In this document: piece by piece, positions 1-4,911 of the stretch
How the letters are laid out: each line of letters begins with the position of its first letter
Position numbering within the stretch: the first letter of the stretch is position 1
Source: a bacterium
GTDB lineage: Bacteria > SZUA-79 > Acidulodesulfobacterales > Acidulodesulfobacteraceae
Reading direction: 5' to 3'
Length of the DNA: 9,686 bases
Assembly (NCBI GenBank): GCA_021784835.1
Contig: JAJYHI010000122.1
Span: 1 to 9,686 of the forward strand
Notes under the pieces: generated by a model
Databases searched by the model: none
What the model was told of the DNA's origin: nothing
Seen by the model: the letters and a program-made list of their open reading frames with translations, nothing else
Position numbers and translations under genes: made by a program

Positions 1-502
1 CCTCTGCGGGGGTATAAAATTGCCCCTTGGCTTTGCCGGATTCCACGGCAAAGTGTTTCATCAGGTATTCATAAGCATCGCCTAAAAGATCGTCGCCTTC
101 GGCTTTGTTTTTACTAAAATCCAGATCAGGATTTTCAAAAATAGCTATAAGATTAGAAAGACGGTCCTGCATGTCTTTTCCCTTACCAAGTTTGTCTTCG
201 TCATTAAAATCAACGGCATCTATTACCCCTTCTAAATAATTAGCTTTGGCAAGTTTGCTTAAAACCTTATTGATCTCATCTCCTATATCGATTTTACCTT
301 TAAGTTTAACAAGGTCTGCAAAACTTCCTCCTTCAGGAATTTGAACTACCCCGTCAGGCTTGCAAGAATATTTATCCGAGACATACCTGACAAATAAAAG
401 TACGAGGACATAATCTTTATATTGGGAAGCGTCCATCCCTCCCCTAAGTTCGTCGCACGCCTGCCAGATTGAGCTATATAGTTGAGATTTTTTTATCGCC
501 AT
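1..502 (-). CDS. hsdM: Type I restriction-modification methyltransferase subunit HsdM, N-terminal part (cut by window edge)
   Basis: The minus-strand reading frame is open from ATG at 502 to base 1 (167 codons seen). It begins MAIKKSQLYSSIWQACDELR and contains DYVLVLLFVRYVSDKY, the typical start of the helical N-terminal domain of HsdM proteins. The last visible residues, GQFYTPAE (about 160-167), match the conserved stretch just before the SAM-binding motif of this family. The catalytic domain with the NPPF-type motif would follow beyond the edge. In the family, HsdM methylates adenine as part of an HsdM2S complex and works with HsdR for restriction. hsdS and hsdR are not visible and would be expected to the left. 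No clear Shine-Dalgarno sequence precedes the ATG, so the exact start is less certain than the identity. Such systems are common cargo of tRNA-integrated islands. Confidence 0.9.
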   Translation of the reverse strand, partial: MAIKKSQLYSSIWQACDELRGGMDASQYKDYVLVLLFVRYVSDKYSCKPDGVVQIPEGGSFADLVKLKGKIDIGDEINKVLSKLAKANYLEGVIDAVDFNDEDKLGKGKDMQDRLSNLIAIFENPDLDFSKNKAEGDDLLGDAYEYLMKHFAVESGKAKGQFYTPAE

Positions 503-725
503 AGAATATATGAAAGTTATGAGAATATTTATTATTTAAAATCAATTTATAATCGGAGGTACAGGTTAATTTTTCTTTAAAATAATTATTATCTGTTTAA
601 AACCTCAAAAATTGAAGGGAAGGATTCCTTAATAACAGAAATTAGTTCTTTATAATATTAAAAATATATTCTCTAAGCTTAGCCAAAAAGAATGCTATTA
701 ATATCCATGAAATCAATAATATCTT
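503..725. other. Non-coding leader region upstream of hsdM
   Basis: This AT-rich stretch carries no credible gene on either strand. On the minus strand it would be the 5' leader of hsdM if transcription starts at the outward promoter near 716-745. It holds only small palindromes, such as CTAAGCTTAG and AAGGATTCCTT, and a 9-codon minus-strand mini-ORF starting MDINS. None of these has clear support. Confidence 0.5.
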
Positions 726-745
726 TATACTACACCCATTGTCAA
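716..745 (-). promoter_or_regulatory. Possible outward hybrid promoter at the IS3 remnant end
   Basis: On the minus strand a perfect -35 TTGACA (740-745) sits in what looks like the right end of the IS3 remnant. It is followed after 18 bases by TATTAT (716-721) in the flanking DNA. Its direction is toward hsdM, with a predicted leader of about 200 bases. IS3-family ends are known to supply outward -35 boxes that form hybrid promoters with flanking -10 boxes. Whether it is used here is inference. Confidence 0.4.
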
Positions 746-1019
746 GACGTGTTTTTTAGTTTTCTTATTCCTTTTTATTAATATTTATTTATATAGTCTT
801 TCAGGGGGGGGATGCGCCCCCTCTGGATTTAACTCCCCTTATTAATGCTGCCTTTTCAAAATATTCATTATAGACCTTTAGTGGTGGTTTATAGCCTAAA
901 GATGAATGCATCCCGCGTTTGTTATATTTATACATAAAAGCGCTGATACCGGCTCTTGCGTCTTTTAGCGTCTCATAAGCCGAAGGATAGGTGTTATCAT
1001 ATTTAATAGTGCGCCATAG
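726..1019 (-). mobile_element. Truncated IS3-family insertion sequence (right-end remnant)
   Basis: The segment holds the 3' end of an IS3-type transposase gene and then, near 726-750, the sequence ACTACACCCATTGTCAAGACGTG (split here as ACTACACCC and ATTGTCAAGACGTG). This resembles the terminal inverted repeats of many IS3 elements. The left part of the element (orfA, most of orfB and the left end) is missing: homology stops abruptly at about 1019, next to the toxin-antitoxin pair. It is therefore an old, immobile fragment. The outer boundary at 726 is approximate. Confidence 0.65.
801..1019 (-). pseudogene. IS3-family transposase C-terminal fragment (OrfB, integrase core end)
   Basis: Reading the minus strand from 1019 to a TGA at 801-803 gives 72 residues starting LWRTIKYDNTYPSAYETLKD and containing YKYNKRGMHSSLGYKPPLKV. 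This is the hallmark end of IS3 OrfB transposases: RLWR.IKYE..Y, then YN..R.HSSLGY.P. The last catalytic Glu of the DDE triad normally lies upstream of this piece and is gone. A TGA lies in frame immediately upstream of the Leu codon and no start codon is available, so no functional protein is expected. A run of eight C residues near the end (TCC CCC CCC TGA) gives the odd C-terminus GGASPP. Confidence 0.85.
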
Positions 1020-1058
1020 TCAAATTTATATTTTCTTTATTTTAAATAATTTTTATTA

Positions 1059-1367
1059 TTAGTCATTTTTTCTTCCGTCCTTAGTTTTACTGAAATCAAT
1101 CCGCATATCGTAGCCTATGGCGGCGGCATATTCTATCAAAGTGGATATGTTGGGCATGATTTTGGAATTAGCGCTTTCGAGCCTCGAGATGTTGCTTTTG
1201 GCGGTATTCATCCTTTCGGCTATATCTTCCTGCGTAAGCCCTTCAGATAACCTTAAGCTTATGAGCTTAGATTTAATATCGTACAAAGGCTTCAGCCTGT
1301 CATAATCTAGTTTGACTTCTGTATTTTTTAAAGCTTTATCTTTAAATTCTTTAAATGTCGGCCTCAT
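1059..1367 (-). CDS. HigA-type antitoxin, XRE-family helix-turn-helix protein
   Basis: This 102-residue protein starts MRPTFKEFKD. The XRE/Cro-type helix-turn-helix covers about residues 35-88, with LRLSEGLTQEDIAERMNTAK followed by SNISRLES. In HigBA-like modules the second gene encodes the antitoxin, which binds and neutralises the toxin and represses the operon through its HTH. The start at 1367 is chosen because AGGAGGTAAA lies just upstream and because the toxin stop and this start overlap as TAATG, implying translational coupling. A longer in-frame start at 1481 would only overlap the toxin gene. The N-terminal 30 residues probably form the toxin-binding helix (inference). The gene ends about 40 bases from the broken IS3 fragment. 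Confidence 0.88.
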   Translation of the reverse strand: MRPTFKEFKDKALKNTEVKLDYDRLKPLYDIKSKLISLRLSEGLTQEDIAERMNTAKSNISRLESANSKIMPNISTLIEYAAAIGYDMRIDFSKTKDGRKND

Positions 1368-1687
1368 TATTTTACCTCCTTCATTCTTTTTAAAGCCGTT
1401 TCTATTTCTTTCTTCGGGGTCTTTTGGGTTTTCTTGATAAAAGAATGTAATATTATTATCTCGTTTTTTAAAGCAAAGCAAAATAGCGACCTTCCTATGC
1501 CTTCCCTGCCCTTTGCCCTGATTTCGAATAATCCGCGTCCTAAGGCTTTGGTATGGGGGCTTCCCAAATCAGCGCCGAATTTTTCTATCAGTTCTGCTAT
1601 ATGCAAAAAATCGGCTAATATACCCGGCGGGAATTTATAGGTTTCTTCTTCAACTTTTTTATCGAAAAATGTTATTTTCCACGCCAT
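1367..1687 (-). CDS. HigB/Gp49-like toxin of the RelE superfamily
   Basis: This 106-residue basic protein matches the phage-derived Gp49-like/HigB group. GLFEIRAKGREGIGRSLFCF (52-71) corresponds to the LWELR....R..Y core strand region, and IIILHSFIKKTQKTPKKEIE (77-96) to the family signature LHgFxKKtqktPxxEI. Members are ribosome-dependent mRNA endonucleases that cleave translated messages. The toxin gene comes first and the antitoxin second, with a 1-base overlap, which is the reversed order typical of HigBA rather than RelBE. The ATG at 1687 has no Shine-Dalgarno sequence and lies only 6 bases after the predicted -10 box, so the toxin message may be leaderless or nearly so. Such modules often stabilise integrated elements. 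The family assignment is strong; activity is untested. Confidence 0.88.
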   Translation of the reverse strand: MAWKITFFDKKVEEETYKFPPGILADFLHIAELIEKFGADLGSPHTKALGRGLFEIRAKGREGIGRSLFCFALKNEIIILHSFIKKTQKTPKKEIETALKRMKEVK

Positions 1688-1693
1688 AAGGTT

Positions 1694-1722
1694 ATGTTAT
1701 CATTTATGATAACTAAAGTCAA
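1694..1722 (-). promoter_or_regulatory. Promoter of the toxin-antitoxin operon
   Basis: On the minus strand TTGACT (1717-1722) and TAACAT (1694-1699) are separated by exactly 17 bases. The predicted start of transcription falls at about 1686-1689, on or next to the toxin ATG. The whole spacer is occupied by the palindromic operator. Confidence 0.65.
1696..1713. promoter_or_regulatory. Palindromic operator of the toxin-antitoxin operon
   Basis: GTTATCAT-TT-ATGATAAC is a perfect 8-base inverted repeat with a 2-base centre. It lies between the -35 and -10 boxes and overlaps the -10. This is the expected position for autorepression by the HTH antitoxin, alone or with the toxin. The repeat is seen directly; its function is inference. 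Confidence 0.7.
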
Positions 1723-1773
1723 ATAAAGATTAATTTAAAAATATTCATGAGAGAAAAGCAGAGAAAAAAATAC

Positions 1774-1802
1774 TTGACATCATATTTATCTTTTGAAATA
1801 AT
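1774..1802 (+). promoter_or_regulatory. Strong sigma-70 promoter driving the structured region and primase
   Basis: TTGACA (1774-1779), a 17-base spacer and AATAAT (1797-1802) form a near-consensus plus-strand promoter, diverging from the toxin-antitoxin operon. Transcription would start around 1809. The first open frame with a good ribosome binding site is the primase at 2204, so the transcript would carry about 400 bases of non-coding leader, or be a separate RNA. Confidence 0.65.
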
Positions 1803-1804
1803 AA

Positions 1805-1820
1805 AAATAATTAATTATTT
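1805..1820. promoter_or_regulatory. 16-base perfect palindrome at the predicted transcription start
   Basis: AAATAATTAATTATTT is a perfect palindrome covering the expected start site of the 1774-1802 promoter. It is a plausible repressor operator. AT-rich palindromes also arise by chance, so support is moderate. Confidence 0.4.
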
Positions 1821-2035
1821 CTCGATAGTAATCGACTTCCGGCGATGCCATTTTCATTCTGAGTTATGAAAATGTTATTGCCCATTAAGGATAATATCGA
1901 AAGTATTATCTGGGTAATAATTAGCTCTATGCCGGCAAATTTTAACTCTGCTGAAAGATTTTAGATTCTAAACCTAAAATCTTTAAAAAGGAATACTACT
2001 GAAGATTTATTCCTTTTATCTTCGCGGCTCGAAGA
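1821..2035 (+). ncRNA. Array of stacked hairpins: candidate structured RNA or single-strand initiation site
   Basis: There is no coding potential, but there is an unbroken series of strong stems. TCGAT/ATCGA (1822-1835) has a 4-base loop. An outer stem CCGGC (1839-1843)/GCCGG (1931-1935) encloses two arms. The first arm is CATTTTCAT (1849-1857)/ATGAAAATG (1866-1874). The second is a long hairpin TTATTGCCC (1875-1883)/GGGTAATAA (1912-1920) continuing as GATAATA (1890-1896)/TATTATC (1904-1910). Then come AAAGATTTTAG (1954-1964)/CTAAAATCTTT (1974-1984), AAAAGGAATA (1986-1995)/TATTCCTTTT (2008-2017) and TCTTCG (2019-2024)/CGAAGA (2030-2035). The first enclosed part would make a three-way junction. 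It lies just downstream of a strong promoter and upstream of a primase gene. It matches no RNA family I recognise: not tmRNA, RNase P, 6S, SRP or a retron. It may act as RNA, or as folded single-stranded DNA in replication. Confidence 0.55.
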
Positions 2036-2203
2036 ATATTTTTAAAATATTTAAAAAATACCGCGTCCATTCTATTCTACGGACAGTCTCGTCCAAAAAA
2101 TAATCTTTATATCAATTCATATAATTTTAACCAAAAGGTCTTTAATTAACCGCTATTTTTGCGTTTATTTAACGGCCTTTATTTATTTAAGGAGGTATTA
2201 ATT
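2036..2203 (+). other. AT-rich leader between the hairpin array and the primase
   Basis: This gap contains a 17-base AT palindrome centred at 2043 (AATATTTT, one T, AAAATATT). It also holds short GTCC/GGAC repeats around 2065-2094 that could pair in alternative ways, and an isolated TATAAT at 2120-2125 without a recognisable -35. The ribosome binding site GGAGGT (2191-2196) sits 7 bases before the primase ATG. Confidence 0.45.
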
Positions 2204-2950
2204 ATGTATGAAGAAATTCATCAAATTTTAAGCCTGTATAAATCTATTCAACTCTGCATTATTAACGAAAAAGGACGCATACTCTTAAATTCCGTTAACT
2301 GCTTAAATGATATCGATTTTAATATGCTTAAAAGACGAAATTCCGATAACGGGATATATTTTATCCCGCCTGCCGAATCTGACGTTTTATTTTTAGACGA
2401 CTTGACGGCGCCAGATACAATCCCTTATCAATCAATTATAGTAAAGACAAGTCCTAAAAAGTTCCAGGCGCATATCTTAACCCATAATATAATGTTGCCG
2501 GAACAAAGAACGAAGTTTCAACGTTCATTAATCAGGCAGTTCCATGCGGATAGCGGAGCGGCAAGCGGAATGCAACCGCGCCGCCTGCCTTGCTTTAAAA
2601 ATCAAAAATACAAGGACCTGCCGATAGTTAAAATCGTGAAAAATACGATTTTAAATTCTACGGTGCCGGTACTCGATGTTAAGGCAATCAAAATTAACGA
2701 ACCGGCTTTTAAAAAAGTCTATTCTTATAAATCCGAAAAAAGCAGGAAGAACTGGAATGATTTTTATAACCCTGATTTTTCATCCGCGGATATGAGGTAT
2801 GCGTGCTATTTATTAAGGATAGGTTTTACCGACGAAGAGATATGGGACAAATTGCAGACGGAAAGCCCTGAAATTTCAGAACGTAAATCGGGACATTTAT
2901 CCGATTACCTTAAAAGGACTACCGCTAAAGCCCATTTTTTCATCTCTTAA
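2204..2950 (+). CDS. RepB-like primase (archaeo-eukaryotic primase type) of a mobile element
   Basis: This 248-residue protein is read as a replication primase of plasmids and integrated elements. VLFLDDL (61-67) looks like the metal-binding acidic strand, followed by IIVKTSPKKFQAHI (78-91), which matches the family's vETSpgnfQ motif. Then come HADSGAA (114-120) and RRLPCFKNQKY (126-136), matching the rlPGfkNkK motif. The C-terminal segment DFSSADMRYACYLLRIGFTD (191-210) followed by EEI, and then DYLKRTTAKA (234-243), fits the helical tail of these proteins, where a DxsxAD.a.a..li..G.s.eeI...L motif is followed by dYl.RTv..A. In the family it would make short primers on single-stranded DNA. 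It has no helicase domain. The start at 2204 is chosen for its GGAGGT; an upstream in-frame start at 2159 lacks one. Both flanks are rich in DNA/RNA hairpins. The stop is TAA at 2948-2950, touching an inverted repeat. Family call moderate to good; active-site assignment tentative. Confidence 0.65.
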   Translation: MYEEIHQILSLYKSIQLCIINEKGRILLNSVNCLNDIDFNMLKRRNSDNGIYFIPPAESDVLFLDDLTAPDTIPYQSIIVKTSPKKFQAHILTHNIMLPEQRTKFQRSLIRQFHADSGAASGMQPRRLPCFKNQKYKDLPIVKIVKNTILNSTVPVLDVKAIKINEPAFKKVYSYKSEKSRKNWNDFYNPDFSSADMRYACYLLRIGFTDEEIWDKLQTESPEISERKSGHLSDYLKRTTAKAHFFIS

Positions 2951-2970
2951 CAATATAGGGGGCTGTGTCT
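2949..2970 (+). repeat. Left copy of an inverted repeat bounding the recombinase cassette
   Basis: AACAATATAGGGGGCTGTGTCT begins inside the primase stop codon. Its inverted partner, which lacks one TA, lies at 4892-4911. The shared GGGGGCTGTGTCT core is 13 bases exact. The two copies point inward, like transposon ends or inversion sites. Confidence 0.7.
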
Positions 2971-3344
2971 ATATTCAGTCTTTTACAGCAAGGTAGATTT
3001 TTATAGCCTTAAACCCCTTATATTTCCTTATCTTCCCCCAGACCTCTCTTTTCGCAAAAAGAGAGGTCTGAAGACTGCAAGTGTAGTAATTACCTGCATT
3101 TAAAGTTAATTTTTGATGAAATTATTTTTATAAATTTCTACCCGGCTGAATTACATTTTGCGCCGAAAGGCGGTAAATGTAGTTGCCGATTCTATATATC
3201 TGGCCCACCGCGGGAAGCGGTAAATGTGGCGCATAACGCGCTTTTGCATTTAAGAAATTACCGGCCTGATATAGATTAAGGTAGTATAAAAATAATCTCG
3301 TTTAAAAAATTATAGATAAAGTTTGACGGGAGAGTTGCGTTTTC
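2971..3344 (+). other. Second structured non-coding region between primase and recombinase operon
   Basis: There is no gene here, but there are several strong folds. The perfect 14-base stem CAGACCTCTCTTTT (3039-3052)/AAAAGAGAGGTCTG (3057-3070) has a CGCA loop. It is enclosed by CAGTCTT (2976-2982)/AAGACTG (3071-3077). TACATTT (3152-3158)/AAATGTA (3175-3181) has an inner CGCC-GAAA-GGCG stem with a GNRA-type loop. A long-range stem from 3191-3205 to 3263-3275 encloses ACCGC/GCGGT (3207-3221) and TAAATG/CATTTA (3221-3252), the latter with an inner GCGC-ATAAC-GCGC. GCGGTAAATGT occurs twice (3170-3180 and 3217-3227). It could be recombinase binding sites, a folded leader RNA or a single-strand replication site. 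Confidence 0.55.
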
Positions 3345-3395
3345 AAAGCGGTATTGCAAGGCTTATTTAATTTATCTTGCAATGCCGCTTTTTTT
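3345..3395 (+). terminator. Strong rho-independent terminator or attenuator before the recombinase operon
   Basis: AAAGCGGTATTGCAAG (3345-3360) pairs with CTTGCAATGCCGCTTT (3376-3391). This is a 16-base stem with a single G-U pair and a 15-base loop, followed by seven T residues (3389-3395). It ends 23 bases before the ribosome binding site of the next gene. I see no promoter between it and that gene, so it may act as an attenuator rather than a simple end. Confidence 0.85.
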
Positions 3396-3433
3396 ATTTA
3401 ATTAAACTCATAAACATAAAGGAGGTGATTAAA

Positions 3434-3733
3434 ATGGGGAAACTATTAAATTATTTTGAAAACAATCCGGAAAAGTTTTTACCCTTAAGACATCAAAACA
3501 CTCTTAAAACACAGGCGCAGCATAAACAAATAATCCGTCAATTTATAAAATACGCCGAAAATATTGGGATTTGCCATACCAAAAAACTTAACGAAAACGT
3601 AATTGCAAAATACATCAAGGAAAGGCTTTCAAAAAAATCCCCGGAAACCAAAAGGAAACATAAAATTTGGTTATTTATAATGTATAAAAAATTAAATAAA
3701 AGGGAGGTTAGAGATTATGTCAAAAATCTATGA
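3434..3733 (+). CDS. Small stand-alone core-binding (SAM-like) domain protein linked to a recombinase
   Basis: This 99-residue, strongly basic protein reads like the N-terminal core-binding domain of tyrosine recombinases. LKTQAQHKQIIRQFIKYAEN is followed by NENVIAKYIKERLSKKSPET and KRKHKIWLFIMYKKL, the usual pattern of helices (T...y...i..F......l....i..yi..l...s..T...). It has no catalytic domain and none of the R/K/HxxR/Y residues. The start at 3434 has an extended Shine-Dalgarno AAAGGAGGTGAT (3418-3429); an earlier in-frame start at 3377 would lie inside the terminator hairpin. Its last 17 bases overlap the recombinase gene in another frame, and that gene's GGGAGG lies within this one, so the two are probably coupled. 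It may be a DNA-binding partner or directionality factor (inference). It could instead be a relic of an N-terminal exon; the excellent ribosome binding site argues against that. Confidence 0.55.
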   Translation: MGKLLNYFENNPEKFLPLRHQNTLKTQAQHKQIIRQFIKYAENIGICHTKKLNENVIAKYIKERLSKKSPETKRKHKIWLFIMYKKLNKREVRDYVKNL

Positions 3734-4709
3734 TATCAGGAACGACTTTAAAATTTCTTTGGTGGCAAGGCAAATATATCCGGATAAATCCGCTTCCGCT
3801 AAAAAAGTAGGGACGGTTCTTAGGGAGTTTAAAACTGTAACCGGTATTAATAATCTAAGTAATATCGATTCCAGAACGGTTAAAAATTACTACGAATATT
3901 TGCAAAATAGCGGAATGTCTAACTCGGACGCTTCCAATAAGGTCAGCTATTTTAATCAAATTCTAAAATATACCGGAAAATCGGAACTCAAGCAAACCGC
4001 CAAAGAATTAAATTTAAGCAGACTAAACGACAATACAAATTATAAGGGCAATTTTGCGGCTGATATTAAAACCGTCAATAATTATTTTAGAGGAGTTGAA
4101 AAGATCGAGTTCCAAGGACTGTATCATGCAAGCAGACTGCAGGAAGTTGCAGGTTTAAGGATGTCTGAGAGCGGCGGTATTAAATTACTCAATAAGAGTG
4201 TTGAGGATATTAAAAACGGGATTTTAAAAATTAACGGCAAGAAAGACCTCGCGAAAAACGATCGCGATAGAATTATTATTCTAGATAAAGACAGTATAAA
4301 AGCTGTAATGGAGGCAAGGCAGTGGCTTAAAGAAAACGGACTTAAAGATATTGCGGCTTCTAAAACAGATTCTAAGATGACGGAATGGGCGGCATGGAGC
4401 TGGCGGCAAATCGATAATTTAAAAAAGGTTGGAATTATCGCGGCCGGTTATCATAACCACGGCAACCGGCACGCTTGGGCGAACAATAAATACGAAAACG
4501 AGTGGAAAGAAAGAACCGGCGCGGTAATAGAGGGAACGGCAAAAAGCGGGCTATTCGGCAAGGATTGGCTGCAATATGTCGAAATGAAAACGGGATTATC
4601 CGCAGAAGAAATTAGAAAAATTGATACAGAAATACGGCTTGATATATCTCAACAGTTGGGACACGAAAGGCTCTCCATAACGTCAACGTATCTCGGCAGA
4701 AAAGCTTAA
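3717..4709 (+). CDS. Tyrosine recombinase of the prophage Integrase_1 type
   Basis: The protein has 330 residues. Residues about 25-95 form the SAM-like core-binding domain; the catalytic domain runs from about 115 to the end. The expected residues are present: Arg140 in ASRLQEVAGLR, a Lys in the GKKDLAKNDRDR hairpin (about 175-185), HxxR as H248-G-N-R251 in NHGNRHAWANNKY, His316 in ISQQLGH, and Tyr325 in ITSTYLG. The pattern HGxRHAxA..Y...., then iS..LGH.R..IT..YLG, is that of the proteobacterial prophage Integrase_1 group, quite unlike the second integrase at 4904-5938. It should cut and rejoin DNA at specific sites, but its targets are unknown. It overlaps the small core-binding protein by 17 bases and is followed by its own terminator. 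The pair lies inside an inverted repeat, suggesting a nested unit that may move or invert. Confidence 0.88.
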   Translation: MSKIYDIRNDFKISLVARQIYPDKSASAKKVGTVLREFKTVTGINNLSNIDSRTVKNYYEYLQNSGMSNSDASNKVSYFNQILKYTGKSELKQTAKELNLSRLNDNTNYKGNFAADIKTVNNYFRGVEKIEFQGLYHASRLQEVAGLRMSESGGIKLLNKSVEDIKNGILKINGKKDLAKNDRDRIIILDKDSIKAVMEARQWLKENGLKDIAASKTDSKMTEWAAWSWRQIDNLKKVGIIAAGYHNHGNRHAWANNKYENEWKERTGAVIEGTAKSGLFGKDWLQYVEMKTGLSAEEIRKIDTEIRLDISQQLGHERLSITSTYLGRKA

Positions 4710-4719
4710 CATAATTTTT

Positions 4720-4744
4720 AGCCCGCCTCGAGCGGGCTTTTTTT
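4720..4744 (+). terminator. Rho-independent terminator of the recombinase operon
   Basis: AGCCCGC (4720-4726) and GCGGGCT (4732-4738) form a 7-base GC-rich stem with a CTCGA loop, followed by a run of T to 4744. It lies 10 bases after the recombinase stop codon. Confidence 0.92.
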
Positions 4745-4891
4745 ATTGCCGAAATACGGGAATTTATACAAAATCAAGAAAAAATCCTTTGGTAAATATA
4801 AAACCCTTAACCTTTTTACCCTGCCGTTAAATTACAACTAAATTCATCCGGCCAGCGAGGTAAGTCGAGATAACTCGTGCAAAATAGAAAA
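4745..4891. other. Non-coding spacer between terminator and right inverted repeat
   Basis: No gene or strong fold is visible. Only a small CGAG-ATAA-CTCG hairpin near 4867-4878 stands out. No good copy of the hairpins left of the recombinase operon is present. Confidence 0.4.
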
Positions 4892-4911
4892 AGACACAGC
4901 CCCCTATTGTT
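4892..4911 (-). repeat. Right copy of the inverted repeat bounding the recombinase cassette
   Basis: Read on the minus strand this is AACAATAGGGGGCTGTGTCT, the inverted partner of 2949-2970. It includes the last two codons of the integrase gene (CAA TAG), so the repeat overlaps the end of one gene and touches the end of the other. Confidence 0.7.

Noticed and set aside
880..900. TGGTGG-containing sequence as a second attachment site matching the tRNA 3' end
   Set aside because: Only a few bases match the tRNA end, and they lie within the coding sequence for the IS3 motif YKPPL.
1368..1481. Longer antitoxin start at 1481
   Set aside because: The extra 38 residues overlap the toxin gene, read as low-complexity out-of-frame sequence, and the start at 1367 has a strong ribosome binding site.
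1117..1640. Plus-strand open frames at 1117-1305 and 1434-1640
   Set aside because: They are antisense to the toxin and antitoxin genes, have no ribosome binding sites and resemble no family.
1821..2035. CRISPR array, tracrRNA or retron RNA
   Set aside because: There are no regularly spaced direct repeats, no Cas gene and no reverse transcriptase; the stems differ from each other in sequence.
3039..3070. 14-base hairpin as the primase terminator
   Set aside because: No T run follows on either strand, so it is kept as part of the structured region rather than called a terminator.
3377..3433. Earlier start of the small core-binding protein at 3377
   Set aside because: It falls inside the right arm of the terminator hairpin; ATG at 3434 has an extended Shine-Dalgarno.
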